A stretch of 64,000 bases of DNA from Aeromicrobium sp. Leaf350 (GTDB lineage: Bacteria; Actinomycetota; Actinomycetes; Propionibacteriales; Nocardioidaceae): the NCBI RefSeq assembly GCF_916858655.1, contig NZ_CAKASL010000001.1, forward strand, positions 1,426,001 to 1,490,000. Direction: 5' to 3'. Both the position numbers and the translations under genes were made by a program. The notes below the pieces were generated by a model that saw only the letters and a list, made by a program, of their open reading frames with translations, was not told where the DNA came from and made no database searches. Shown in pieces: positions 41,376 to 49,957 of the stretch (its first letter is position 1; each line of letters begins with the position of its first letter).

Positions 41376-43487
41376 TCAGGCGGTGCGCTCTTCCAGGGCC
41401 GTGCGCAGCAGGGCGGTCAGGGTCTCGAGCTGCAGGTCCGCCGAGGTGGTCTCCTCGTCCAGGCCGTCGAGCGCGCGGGCGGCCAGGCCGGCCTTGCGGT
41501 CGATGATGCCGACGATGCTCGTGTCGATCGTCTGCGCGGCGATGATGCGCCACGCGGTGACCGGCTCGTCCTGACCGATGCGGTGCACCCGGTCGATGGC
41601 CTGCGTCTGCTCGGCGTGGGTCCACGAGAGCTCGGCGAGCACCAGGTTGGACGCGACCTGCAGGTTGAGGCCGACGCCGGCGGCCGTCAGCGAGCAGACG
41701 ATGACCTTGACGTCCGGGTCGTTGACGAAGGCGTCGATGCTCTCCTGGCGGGCCGTCGACGACTGGTTGCCGCGGACGGTCGAGTAGCGCAGGCCGCGCT
41801 GCTCGAACACCTCCTGCGCCGTGTCCATGACGTCGATGTGCTTGGCGAAGAACACGACCTTGCCGGCCTGCCGGGCCAGCTGCACGGCGTAGTCGGCCGC
41901 GAGGGCGGACTTCGCCTGACCGATGCGCCGCATCATCGTGAAGACGTTCTCGGCGTCGTCGGCCGGCGTCTCGTCGCGCACCAGCATCGCGACGTGCTCG
42001 ACGATCTGCTCGTCGATGCCCTCCGGCTTCTCGCTGCGCGCCGCGACCGCGTGGTCGTAGCGCGACACGAGACGGCGGACGAGCTCGCGCTGGGTGTCGC
42101 GGATGGACCGCGCCGCCTCGCCCTCGAGCTCCACCGGGATGTCGGCGATGCGACGGTCCGGGATGTCGGCGGCGACGTCGATCTTGCGGCGGCGCACGAT
42201 GCCGAGGTCGATCACGCGGCTGCGCGCCGCGGGGTAGAACTTCGGGTCGAGCGGCGTCAGCCCTGTCTCCTCGAGCGCGGCCATGAGCTGGGCGCGGGGC
42301 TGCTTCTCGTCGATCCAGCCGAGGAACTCCCAGATCGCCCGGAAGTCCTCGATCTCGTTGATCAGGGGGGTGCCGGTCAGGGCGAGCATCAAGGGGCGCG
42401 CGACGCGCTGGCGGATGCGGTCGGCGACCTGCAGCACGTGCTGCGACCGCTGCGACGACTTGTTCTTGATGAAGTGCGCCTCGTCGAGCACCATGCTCCG
42501 GAAGCCGAGGTCGCCGAGCCAGCCGACGTGGCGGTCGAGCACCTCGTAGTTGACGATCACGATGTCGGCGAAGCCGTCGATGTCGTCGCCGTTGCCGTGG
42601 ATCACGGTGGCCTTGCGGCGCGGGGTCCAGATCTCGGCCTCGCGGGCCCAGTTGGCCTTCACGACGTTGGGCACCACGGCGAGCATCGGGTAGGCGTCGG
42701 CGGCGTGCGCCGCGAGGAGCGACTGCGCGGTCTTGCCGAGGCCCGGCTCGTCGGCGAGCAGGAAGGTGCGGTGACCCTCCAGGGCCGCCTGCACGACCTC
42801 GGCCTGGTGGTGCATCAGCGGCAGTCCGCCGGGGGTCATGAGGGACTTCGGCTCCGGCAGCTCCATGCACGCCGGCGACCCGGCGCTGGCGCGCTCGAAC
42901 GCCGAGAGCAGCGGACCGATGAGCTCCCACGTGGACAGGCGCTGGGTCTGCGGCTGGGGCGGGGGAGGCGCGGAGAAGTCGGGCGCCATGAACGGGTTGG
43001 CGAGCTGACGGGCGACGACCGACTGCGGCAGCACGCGACGCTCGGTGCGCGCGGTGACCTCGTCGACGACGGGCTCCGGCTCCGGGGCGACCTCGAGGCC
43101 CGCGGACTGGTTCATCTCCCGCATCAGCATCTTGACCTCGTCGGAGGGCACGGCGTCGTCGGCGAGCAGGTCGAACAGCTGCGGCTCGCGGGCCGCGGTC
43201 TTGGCGAGGATCGTGGCGACGCCGTCGAGCCGCTTCAGCAGCTCGGCGCGCTGGCCCTCGCTGACCTCGGTGTCGGCCTTGACCCGCTGGCGCTCGACGC
43301 GCACGAGCAGCGCGATCGCCTGGTAGCGCGACTGGATCGACGTGCCGCGCCCGCGCTGGACGGCGGCCTCGACCTCACGGACGCCGCGCGCGAGCACGGG
43401 CAGAATGCCTTGGTTGTCGATCTCTCGTCGACGCTGGCCACCGGAGGTGCGAGCACCCCCGGAGCGACCCTGACCTCGATTGGCCAC
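41376..43487 (-). CDS. SNF2-family DEAD/DEAH-box helicase-like ATPase
   Basis: The 703-residue product has a poorly conserved N-terminal 190 residues and then a two-lobed SNF2 ATPase. Lobe 1 shows motif I DEPGLGKTAQS, motif II DEAH and motif III LALTGTPL. Lobe 2 has VVFFAKHIDVMDTAQEVF, VIVCSLTAAGVGLNLQVASNLVLAELSWTHAEQTQAIDRVHRIGQ. Such single-subunit Swi2/Snf2 enzymes translocate on duplex DNA. The GTG at 43487 is preceded by AGGAGG, whereas the ATG at 43556 has no ribosome site and would add residues of low coding character. No methylase or nuclease gene adjoins it. Confidence 0.88.
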   Translation of the reverse strand: MANRGQGRSGGARTSGGQRRREIDNQGILPVLARGVREVEAAVQRGRGTSIQSRYQAIALLVRVERQRVKADTEVSEGQRAELLKRLDGVATILAKTAAREPQLFDLLADDAVPSDEVKMLMREMNQSAGLEVAPEPEPVVDEVTARTERRVLPQSVVARQLANPFMAPDFSAPPPPQPQTQRLSTWELIGPLLSAFERASAGSPACMELPEPKSLMTPGGLPLMHHQAEVVQAALEGHRTFLLADEPGLGKTAQSLLAAHAADAYPMLAVVPNVVKANWAREAEIWTPRRKATVIHGNGDDIDGFADIVIVNYEVLDRHVGWLGDLGFRSMVLDEAHFIKNKSSQRSQHVLQVADRIRQRVARPLMLALTGTPLINEIEDFRAIWEFLGWIDEKQPRAQLMAALEETGLTPLDPKFYPAARSRVIDLGIVRRRKIDVAADIPDRRIADIPVELEGEAARSIRDTQRELVRRLVSRYDHAVAARSEKPEGIDEQIVEHVAMLVRDETPADDAENVFTMMRRIGQAKSALAADYAVQLARQAGKVVFFAKHIDVMDTAQEVFEQRGLRYSTVRGNQSSTARQESIDAFVNDPDVKVIVCSLTAAGVGLNLQVASNLVLAELSWTHAEQTQAIDRVHRIGQDEPVTAWRIIAAQTIDTSIVGIIDRKAGLAARALDGLDEETTSADLQLETLTALLRTALEERTA

Positions 43488-43787
43488 GGACTCCTCCTCG
43501 GAGGATGCGACGAGCACCGTGCTCGTCGCATCGTGAAACTCAAGAACGTGCGTCATGGTGCCGACGTACGCCACCTGGGGGCGATCGGGGCCGAGAGCCG
43601 GCTGCGATCACGTGGTGAGCGCCATGACTGGTGCTGGACCCCCGACGGGCCGAGCACCGCAGACGAGTGTACGTCAGGACGGACCATCTGCACGATTCCC
43701 GGGCAGGATCGCCCCGGCGCACTACGCTGACCCGGGGCTCCGGCGTCCGCCGCACGCCCCTCATGAACTCCTCCCGGGAGGTACGCG
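43488..43787. other. Divergent intergenic region
   Basis: These 300 bp separate the helicase gene (leftward) from the lipoprotein gene (rightward). They must hold both promoters. An open extension of the helicase frame reaches 43574. I see no RNA gene, strong hairpin or repeat. Confidence 0.45.
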
Positions 43788-44372
43788 ATGCGTGCACGGC
43801 ACCCCCTCGCCGCGGCCCTGCTGCTGGCCCTGACGCTGGTCGCGTCGTGCGGACTGCTGCCGGAGGACGAGCCGGCGTCGGGCGGCAGCGACACGGCTGC
43901 GGCCACGCCGTCGCTCGATCCCGTTCCGGCCTGCAACACCTTCGACATCGGTCCGGTGTTCGACGCGTTCGGCGGGCAGGACCCGGCCCAGCCGCCGAGC
44001 GCGGCCTCGATCGGCTCGACCCGCGGCTGTGCCTGGAGCCCGCCCGATCCCGACGTCGGGCTGCGCGCGAAGGTCACCGTGCTCGAGGACCCCGACCTGT
44101 CCGATGCCGGTGTGCTGGCCTACGCGCAGCAGGAGTGGGCCGACGCGACCGGCGGCGAGCCGTTCCCGGCCGACCAGTTCCGGCCCGGCGAGCACGGCTG
44201 GTCGTACGGCATGACCAGCACCGTGCCGATCATCCAGATCCTCACCTCGAGCTGGCTCACGCTGCTCACCCCTGACGGCGCGCTGCGCTGCCACTACTGG
44301 GGCTTCAAGGACCCGGCCGTCGCGTGGGCGGCGTGCGACCAGATCCGCGCAGCGGTCGAGACGCCGGCGTAG
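43788..44372 (+). CDS. DUF3558-like lipoprotein
   Basis: The 194-residue product has a lipoprotein signal (lipobox VASC at about residue 21), a Ser/Thr/Asp-rich linker, and a domain with cysteines at ACNTF, RGCAW, RCHYW and AACDQ. This is the pattern of DUF3558 lipoproteins of Actinobacteria (paired disulfides, cell-surface location, unknown role). GGGAGG lies 7 nt before the ATG. It is convergent with the reductase gene across a family B repeat. Confidence 0.8.
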   Translation: MRARHPLAAALLLALTLVASCGLLPEDEPASGGSDTAAATPSLDPVPACNTFDIGPVFDAFGGQDPAQPPSAASIGSTRGCAWSPPDPDVGLRAKVTVLEDPDLSDAGVLAYAQQEWADATGGEPFPADQFRPGEHGWSYGMTSTVPIIQILTSSWLTLLTPDGALRCHYWGFKDPAVAWAACDQIRAAVETPA

Positions 44373-44376
44373 AACA

Positions 44377-44408
44377 CCACCGGTGGTTGAGGCACCTCAA
44401 CCAGCGGT
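44377..44408. repeat. Dispersed repeat family B, short copy
   Basis: CCACCGGTGG followed by GGTTGAGG-CA-CCTCAACC forms two adjacent palindromes. The stop codon of the gene ending at 44397 lies inside this repeat. Confidence 0.75.
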
Positions 44409-44978
44409 GGCCGCGGGCACGTACTCGTTGACGACGACGCCGCTGTCGTAGGGCGTGCTCTCCGCCCGGGTCCACGTGCGGGCCGACGTGACGCCGCTGA
44501 AGAGCGGGGTGCCGCCTCCGAGCACGATCGGGTTCACCTTGAGCACGAGCCGGTCGATCTCGTCGACCAGCTGGCCCGCGAGGTCGCCGCCACCGCACAG
44601 CCAGATGCCGTTGCCCGGCTCGGCCTTGAGCCGTCGCACGACGGCGACGGGGTCCTCGTCGGTCACGACGATGTTCGGCGGCGCCTCGGCCTGGGTGTGC
44701 GAGCGGGAGAACACGACCTGTCGGGTGTGGGGATACGGGTCGCGGGTCGCCTCGAAGCCGACCTCGTAGGTCTTCCAGCCCATCAGCGTCGTGTCGAACC
44801 GGTCGCCCGTCGCCGTCAGTCCCATCGCGTCGAGCCCGACCTTCGGGAGCGTGTCGGGGTACTCGCGGAAGATCATCTCGATGTGGTCGCCCGTCACGGG
44901 GAAGGCGCTGAAGTCGTGGTCCGGGCCGGAGATGAATCCGTCGAGGGACACCGCGACGAAGTAGGTCAGCTCACGCAT
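44397..44978 (-). CDS. Dihydrofolate-reductase-family (RibD C-terminal-like) protein
   Basis: The 193-residue product shows the DHFR/RibD fold: ELTYFVAVSLDGFISGPDHDF, LMGWKTYEVGFE, VVFSRSHTQ, IWLCGGGDLAGQLVDEIDRLVLKVNPIVLGGGTPLF. This family reduces small carbonyl or imine substrates with NADPH; it is not the housekeeping DHFR. GGAG stands 7 nt before the ATG at 44978. It is divergent from a TetR gene with two operator-like repeats between them, so TetR likely controls it. Confidence 0.88.
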   Translation of the reverse strand: MRELTYFVAVSLDGFISGPDHDFSAFPVTGDHIEMIFREYPDTLPKVGLDAMGLTATGDRFDTTLMGWKTYEVGFEATRDPYPHTRQVVFSRSHTQAEAPPNIVVTDEDPVAVVRRLKAEPGNGIWLCGGGDLAGQLVDEIDRLVLKVNPIVLGGGTPLFSGVTSARTWTRAESTPYDSGVVVNEYVPAATAG

Positions 44979-44987
44979 GGACTGCTC

Positions 44988-45037
44988 CAATCACTACAGG
45001 TGTTGTGATTGATACGGTACTACAGATGTCGTGGTTG
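44988..45037. promoter_or_regulatory. Tandem TetR operator candidates
   Basis: ACTACAGGTGTTGTGATTG (44993-45011) and ACTACAGATGTCGTGGTTG (45019-45037) are direct repeats 26 bp apart. The first is embedded in a palindrome CAATCAC...GTGATTG (44988-45011). They fill the space between the reductase and the TetR gene. Confidence 0.7.
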
Positions 45038-45052
45038 GGCTAGGGTGGCGGC

Positions 45053-45619
45053 ATGGTCCGCAACGACACGCGCCGCGACGTGCTGGCCGACGCCGGCATC
45101 GCCGTGCTCGCCCGCGACGGCTCGCGCGGCTTGACGCACCGAGCGGTCGACCGCGAGAGCGGGCTGCCCACCGGCACGGCGTCGAACTACTTCCGCTCCC
45201 GTGCCGAGCTCGTCGAGGGCCTGCTGCAGCGCATCGTCGCCCGGTTGACGCCCGACGAGACCGTCTTGGCCGAGCTGGGCGCGCTGCCCCCGGGCCGCGA
45301 CTCGTTCACGCGGCACCTGCGCGACATCGTGCGCCGCATGCTGGCCGACCGCGACGTGACGCTCGCCTGGTTCGAGATGCGGCTCGAGGCCGCGCGCCGA
45401 CCCGAGGTCGCCTCGCTGATGCACGAGACCCTGCTCGCCGGGTTCCGCGGTGACGTCGCCTACAACGAGGCCGCCGGCCTCCCCGGCGGTGCGCGCGAGA
45501 TCGCCCTGTTCCACTACGCGGTCGACGGACTGGTCCTCGACCGCGTCACCGTCTCGATCGATCCCGACGCCGACCTCGACCAGGTCGTGGACGACCTCGT
45601 CGCCGGCCTCCTGCCCTAG
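45053..45619 (+). CDS. TetR-family transcriptional regulator
   Basis: The 188-residue product has an N-terminal TetR helix-turn-helix (RRDVLADAGIAVLARDGSRGLTHRAVDRESGLPTGTASNYFRSRAELVEGLL) and an all-helical ligand domain. TAGGGT (45041-45046) ends 6 nt before the ATG, so a leaderless mRNA is likely. The two repeats upstream are probable autoregulatory operators shared with the divergent reductase gene. Confidence 0.92.
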   Translation: MVRNDTRRDVLADAGIAVLARDGSRGLTHRAVDRESGLPTGTASNYFRSRAELVEGLLQRIVARLTPDETVLAELGALPPGRDSFTRHLRDIVRRMLADRDVTLAWFEMRLEAARRPEVASLMHETLLAGFRGDVAYNEAAGLPGGAREIALFHYAVDGLVLDRVTVSIDPDADLDQVVDDLVAGLLP

Positions 45620-45773
45620 CGAAGTCGGCTAGGGATGGCCACTTCCGGGTCATGGCAGGGTCCGGGAACTTCTCCCTATCGTGCGAGCACCCGCAGGATC
45701 GCCCGCTCGGGCGACCACGAGGAGGCGGGTCCCGCACGTCGCGGGCCGATCACGAACGAGATCCGGGGGGATC

Positions 45774-46058
45774 ATGGGAACATTGAGCGAGTATCTCGGC
45801 ATCGACAGGGGCCCTCAGGAGAAGGGGCGCATGTGGTTCGGTGTGTCACGTCAGAGCAGGTTGCGGATTCTGATGTGCTCGAACGTCGTGGGCGTCGTGA
45901 CGGGTGTCCTGGCGTACTTCGCACTTCACGCTTCACGCTTCTCTGCGGACCTCGGCTTCCTGCAGTGGTTGCTGCCCGTGATCGCGGGGCTGCTCGTGTC
46001 CCTCGCTGTCACGTCGATGGGAAACGCCGTCGCGACGCGGACGCTGCCCGAGCGGTGA
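45774..46058 (+). CDS. Small two-helix membrane protein, hypothetical
   Basis: The 94-residue product starts MGTLSEYLGIDRGP after a G-rich ribosome site (GGGGGG, 3 nt upstream). It has two membrane helices (about 33-52 and 62-82). No family is recognised. An in-frame GTG at 45681 would add an Arg-rich unlikely extension. The stop codon lies at the edge of a cluster of short repeats. Confidence 0.55.
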   Translation: MGTLSEYLGIDRGPQEKGRMWFGVSRQSRLRILMCSNVVGVVTGVLAYFALHASRFSADLGFLQWLLPVIAGLLVSLAVTSMGNAVATRTLPER

Positions 46059-46196
46059 GCAGGCAACCTTTCTCGAGCGCATGACGTTGCTGACGCACCG
46101 CTCACACGCGGCGGTGGTGAGCAGGCAACCTCATGTGGGGTCCGAGAGGATGCTGGCTCACCGCCACCTGGGCGTGAGGTTGTTGGCTCACCGCCG
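46052..46196. repeat. Cluster of short GGTGAGC-type repeats
   Basis: GGTGAGCAGGCAACCT appears at 46054-46069 and 46116-46131. Inverted relatives (ending GGCTCACCGCC) are at 46154-46165 and 46178-46196. The units can pair with one another to form alternative hairpins. Confidence 0.55.
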
Positions 46197-46251
46197 TCCG
46201 CTGCGGCTGGTCCTTGCGGCTGTCCTGCGCTGGCGGAGCTGTCAGGTGCGG

Positions 46252-46325
46252 GAGGTTTCGAGGCTCGTCGCGAGAGCTCCTCACACCTCAACCACCGGTG
46301 GTTGGCGTGAGCCCCTCAACCACCG
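46252..46325. repeat. Dispersed repeat family B copy
   Basis: GAGGTTTCGAGGCTCGTCG and CTCCTCACACCTCAACCACC with CCACCGGTGG match the element at 19025. A second CCTCAACCACCGGTGG follows at 46313 and supplies the stop codon of the reductase gene that ends at 46316. Confidence 0.75.
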
Positions 46326-47560
46326 GTGGCGGCGGCGGCCCGCGCTTCCTTGCGCTGGTCGGCGAAGGCGAGGGCGTCGTCCCAGGTGGCGCCCTTCAGG
46401 ATCTTGCCGCGGTACTTCATGATCTCGGTCTGCCCGTTGACGGTCAGGGCTCCGACCAAGCGGTCGCCGGAGCGGTAGAGCGCGACCCAGCGCTCGCCGG
46501 CGTCAGGGTCGCCGTCGACGAGCAGCACCTCGTCGGCCTGCGGGGTGCCGACGAACTGGATGCGCACGTCGTACCAGTCCGACCAGAAGTACGGCACCGT
46601 CCGGTACGCGGTGGGGTTCGCGGGATCGAGGGCGTTCCGCGCCGCGATGGCCCCCTGCTCGGCGGCGCTGGTCCAGTGCTCGAGCCTCTGACGTCGATCG
46701 AAAACGGGATTGACCCAGCTCGCGACGTCGCCTGCCGCGTACACGCCTGGCACCGAGGAGGCGAGGGTCGCGTCGCACACGACGCCGTTCTCGAGCTCCA
46801 CACCGGAGCCCTCGAGCCACTCGGTGTTCGGGATCGCGCCGATGCCGGCGACGACCAGGTCGGCGGGCAGCACCGTGCCGTCGGTGAGCTCGACCGCCTC
46901 GACCCGGCCTCCCCCGTCCGATCCGGAGCCGTGCAGGTCCGCCACGCCACTGCCGCAGAGCAGCCGGGTCCCGTGGCGCTCGTGGAGCCCCGCGATCCAG
47001 CGTCCGGGCGCCTCGCCGCACGCACGCACGAGCGGCGTCTCGAGCGCCTCGACGACCGTGACGTCCAGCCCGCGCTTCCGCGCTCCCGACGCGACCTCGG
47101 AGCCGATGAATCCGGCCCCGACCACGACGACCTTGACCCCGCGGTCGAGCTCGCGCCGCACGGCCACCGCGTCGTCGAGGGTGCGCAGCGCGTGCACCCC
47201 CGCGAGCGAGCCCGCCTGCGGCAGGGTGCGGGCTCGCGCGCCGGTCGCGACGACGAGCGCGTCGTACGGGACCCGCTCCTCGCCGACCCGCACCTCCTGC
47301 CGCTCCGTGTCGAGACCCGTCGCGCCCTGACCGAGCACCAGCTCCACTCCGAGCTCGCCCGTGAGGTGCTCCTCCTCGCGGAAGGTCGTCGGTTCCGGCT
47401 CCCCCTCGTCGAGGTACGCCTTCGACAGCGGCGGGCGGTCGTACGGCACGTGCGGCTCGTCACCCACCAGGGTGATCGGCCCCTCGTGGCCGGCCTTGCG
47501 CGCGGCCTCGACCGCGCGCAGCCCCGCCAGCGAGGCGCCCACCACGACGAGTCGTGTCAC
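46316..47560 (-). CDS. Ferredoxin reductase of the P450 operon
   Basis: The 414-residue product is an NAD(P)H-dependent ferredoxin/putidaredoxin-reductase-type flavoenzyme: RLVVVGASLAGLRAVEAARKAG, PYDRPPLSKAYLDEG, VVATGARARTLP, VVVVGAGFIGSEVASGARKRG, VYAAGDVASWVNPVFDRRQRLEHW, VPYFWSDWYDVRIQFVG. It should pass electrons to the ferredoxin encoded just upstream and from there to the P450. The GTG overlaps the ferredoxin stop (GTGA). It is the last gene of the operon; its final codons and stop are in a family B repeat. Confidence 0.92.
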   Translation of the reverse strand: MTRLVVVGASLAGLRAVEAARKAGHEGPITLVGDEPHVPYDRPPLSKAYLDEGEPEPTTFREEEHLTGELGVELVLGQGATGLDTERQEVRVGEERVPYDALVVATGARARTLPQAGSLAGVHALRTLDDAVAVRRELDRGVKVVVVGAGFIGSEVASGARKRGLDVTVVEALETPLVRACGEAPGRWIAGLHERHGTRLLCGSGVADLHGSGSDGGGRVEAVELTDGTVLPADLVVAGIGAIPNTEWLEGSGVELENGVVCDATLASSVPGVYAAGDVASWVNPVFDRRQRLEHWTSAAEQGAIAARNALDPANPTAYRTVPYFWSDWYDVRIQFVGTPQADEVLLVDGDPDAGERWVALYRSGDRLVGALTVNGQTEIMKYRGKILKGATWDDALAFADQRKEARAAAATGG

Positions 47561-47748
47561 GACTCGATCCAGAGAGCCTCGGTCGGACAGCTCGTGACGG
47601 CCTCCTCCAGCTCGGTCACGTCCTCGACCGCGATCTCCTGCTTGAGCACCCGCAGCTCGCCGTCGTCGCCGACCTCGAAGTAGTCGGGCGCGACGGACTC
47701 GCAGATGCCCAGGCCGGTGCACTTGTCCATGTCGACGCAGATACGCAT
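47557..47748 (-). CDS. 3Fe-4S ferredoxin of the P450 operon
   Basis: The 63-residue product is a small actinobacterial P450-partner ferredoxin. Cys10 (DKCTGLG), Cys16 (GICESVAP) and Cys54 (SCPTEAL) are positioned for one 3Fe-4S cluster; the middle position of the usual motif (Cx2[C/H]x2C) is Gly13. An additional Cys4 lies outside the motif. The start overlaps the ALDH stop by 1 bp (TGATG) and the end overlaps the reductase start. Role: electron carrier between reductase and P450. Confidence 0.92.
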   Translation of the reverse strand: MRICVDMDKCTGLGICESVAPDYFEVGDDGELRVLKQEIAVEDVTELEEAVTSCPTEALWIES

Positions 47749-49154
47749 CAGAAGATCCTCCGCATGAGCTTGAGCGCCTTGTCCGTGTACGGCGGGTAGA
47801 CGAAGCGCGGGTCGGGTGAGGTGGTCTTGCTGAGCACCGACTTGCGGTGGCTCAGCGCCTGGAAGCCCCACTCACCGTGGTACGCCCCCATGCCGCTGTC
47901 GCCGACGCCGCCGAACGGCAGCTGCGGCACCAGCACGTGCATCGCGATGTGGTTGAACACCACGCCGCCGGCCGGGACCTCGTCGGCGAGCCGCTTGCGC
48001 GTGTGCCGCGACGAGGTGAACGCGTACAGCGCGAGCGGCTTCGGCCGCTCCCGCACGAACGCGATGGCCTCGTCGAGCGAGTCGACGGTGATCACCGGCA
48101 GGATCGGACCGAAGATCTCGTCGGTCATGACCGGGTCGTGCGGATCGGGGTCGACCACCACGGTCGGCAGGATCGTGCGGTCGGCAGCGTTGCTGAGCCC
48201 GCCGTGCACGATGAGTCCCGTGGTCGAGCGCAGGTAGCCCGCCAGCCGCTCGAACTGCCGGTCGTTCACGATCGGCATGCCGCGCTCGGCATCGGCACCG
48301 CGGAACGCGCGCAGCGCGTCGGAGACCTTGTGCGCGAACTCGTCGCGCACGGAGCGGTCGACCAGCACGTAGTCGGGCGCGATGCAGGTCTGTCCGGAGT
48401 TGAGCAGCTTGACCCACGCGACGCGGCGAGCGGCGACGTCGAGGTCGGCGTCGGCCGCGACGTACACGGGGCTCTTGCCACCCAGCTCGAGCGTGACCGG
48501 CGTGAGCGTCGCCGCGGCACCGGCCATGATCTTGCGACCCACCTCCGTGCCGCCCGTGAACAGGGCGTGGTCGAAGCCGAGCGAGAGCAGCGTCTGCGTC
48601 GTGGCGCCGTCGCCCTCCACGACGGCGACCGCGCTCGTGTCGAGGTAGCGCGGCACGAGCTCGGCGATCAGCGCGGACGTCGCGGGGGCGAGCTCCGACG
48701 GCTTGACGACCGCGCAGTTGCCGGCCGCCAGCGCTGCCACGAGCGGGCCGAGCGCGAGGTAGAAGGGGTAGTTCCAGGGCCCGACGGCCAGCACCACGCC
48801 GAGCGGCTCGTACTGCACCCACGCGAGGGCGGGCTGCTGGTTGAGCGGCAGCGGGCGCGGGCGCTTGCGCATCCACCACCGGACGCGCTTGATCGCGTAG
48901 TCGATCTCGCCGGTCGTCGACACGATGTCGCCGAGCCAGGCGTCGGTCGGGGTGCGGCCCAGGTCGTCGGCCAGCGCCTGCACGATGCGCGGCTCGTTCT
49001 CGTCGACGAGCCGGCGCAGCGCCTTCAGCTGCGCGACCCGCCAGGTGGCCGAGCGGGTGCGTCCCGAGGCGTGCGCCTCGCGCAGCCGGTCGAGGAGGTC
49101 ACCGAGATCGGTCACGTCGCCGGCGGCCAGCGTCGGGGGAATGGTGTCGGTCAT
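47748..49154 (-). CDS. Aldehyde dehydrogenase
   Basis: The 468-residue product is a full-length ALDH of the coniferyl/fatty-aldehyde (class 3-like) type, with Asn128 (GPWNYPF), Lys151 (VVKPSE), Glu223 (TLELGGKSP) and nucleophile Cys257 (NSGQTCIAP). The C-terminal segment SKTTSPDPRFVYPPYTDKALKLMRRIF resembles membrane-associated members of this class. It would oxidise an aldehyde to the acid that the acyl-CoA synthetase could then activate. The gene starts 10 bp after the SDR stop. Confidence 0.93.
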   Translation of the reverse strand: MTDTIPPTLAAGDVTDLGDLLDRLREAHASGRTRSATWRVAQLKALRRLVDENEPRIVQALADDLGRTPTDAWLGDIVSTTGEIDYAIKRVRWWMRKRPRPLPLNQQPALAWVQYEPLGVVLAVGPWNYPFYLALGPLVAALAAGNCAVVKPSELAPATSALIAELVPRYLDTSAVAVVEGDGATTQTLLSLGFDHALFTGGTEVGRKIMAGAAATLTPVTLELGGKSPVYVAADADLDVAARRVAWVKLLNSGQTCIAPDYVLVDRSVRDEFAHKVSDALRAFRGADAERGMPIVNDRQFERLAGYLRSTTGLIVHGGLSNAADRTILPTVVVDPDPHDPVMTDEIFGPILPVITVDSLDEAIAFVRERPKPLALYAFTSSRHTRKRLADEVPAGGVVFNHIAMHVLVPQLPFGGVGDSGMGAYHGEWGFQALSHRKSVLSKTTSPDPRFVYPPYTDKALKLMRRIF

Positions 49155-49163
49155 GGCTGCTCC

Positions 49164-49955
49164 TCAGATCTGCGGCGGGGGCACGAGGCCCGTGTAGACG
49201 GCTCCGAACGCGCCACCCTCGACCAGCAAGGGGTGGCCGTTGACCCAGCTCGCGTCGTCGGAGCCGAGGAACAGGGCGACCTTCGCAATCTCCTCCGGCC
49301 GCGCGTGGCGACCCAGGAGCTCCTTGAGCCCGTCGAGGTTGTCGTGGCCCATCGTCTCCTCGAAGTCGGCGAGGATCGGTGTCTCGACCGGGCCCGGGAG
49401 CACGGCGTTGATGCGGAAGCCCGCCTCGGCGAACACGAGCGCCATGAGCATCGTGTAGACCGTCGCGACCTCCTTGGAGAAGTTGTAGGCGTTGCCCTCC
49501 TGGGGGTGGTCGGCGAGCCACTGCACCCCCTCCGCGAACGTGTCGGTCGTCAACAGGTCCTTGATGGTCTCGAGCCGGTCGGGCCAGCCGAAGCCCGCCG
49601 TCGACGACACCACGACGACCGAGCCGCCCGGGTTCAGCCGCTCGAGGAACGCCTCGCTCAGGTGGCGCACCGCGAGGGCGTTGACCTTGAACACGACGTC
49701 GGCGGGTGCCGTGCCGGGCAGGCCGGCCACGTTGAACAGCACGTCGAACGTGCCGTCCAGCTCGGCGAGGGCCGCGTCGATGCTGTCGGGATCGGACAGG
49801 TCGACCTTGACGTGGCCGGCGACGGCGGCGGTCGGCTCGTTGCGGTCGAGGCTGAACACCTCGGCCCCCTCGTCGACCAGCAGTGACGCGGTCGCGTGGC
49901 CGATGCCGGAGGCGGCACCGGTGACGACGACGCGCTTGCCTGCGTAGGGGGACAT
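49164..49955 (-). CDS. SDR-family alcohol dehydrogenase (coniferyl-alcohol dehydrogenase-like)
   Basis: The 263-residue product has TGAASGIG (residues 12-19), short NVAG motif (FNVAGLP), catalytic Ser (VSSTAGFG) and YNFSK (Tyr around 156). It lacks the usual Asp-Val after the first half and instead has VDLSDPDSIDAAL, as in 3-alpha-hydroxysteroid/coniferyl-alcohol dehydrogenases. It likely oxidises the P450 product alcohol. It begins 2 bp after the P450 stop. Confidence 0.9.
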   Translation of the reverse strand: MSPYAGKRVVVTGAASGIGHATASLLVDEGAEVFSLDRNEPTAAVAGHVKVDLSDPDSIDAALAELDGTFDVLFNVAGLPGTAPADVVFKVNALAVRHLSEAFLERLNPGGSVVVVSSTAGFGWPDRLETIKDLLTTDTFAEGVQWLADHPQEGNAYNFSKEVATVYTMLMALVFAEAGFRINAVLPGPVETPILADFEETMGHDNLDGLKELLGRHARPEEIAKVALFLGSDDASWVNGHPLLVEGGAFGAVYTGLVPPPQI

Positions 49956-49957
49956 GG

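Noticed and set aside
40395-43730. Open frame of 1,111 codons on the plus strand
   Set aside because: It crosses the GAF-ANTAR gene in another frame and the helicase antisense; low-complexity product.
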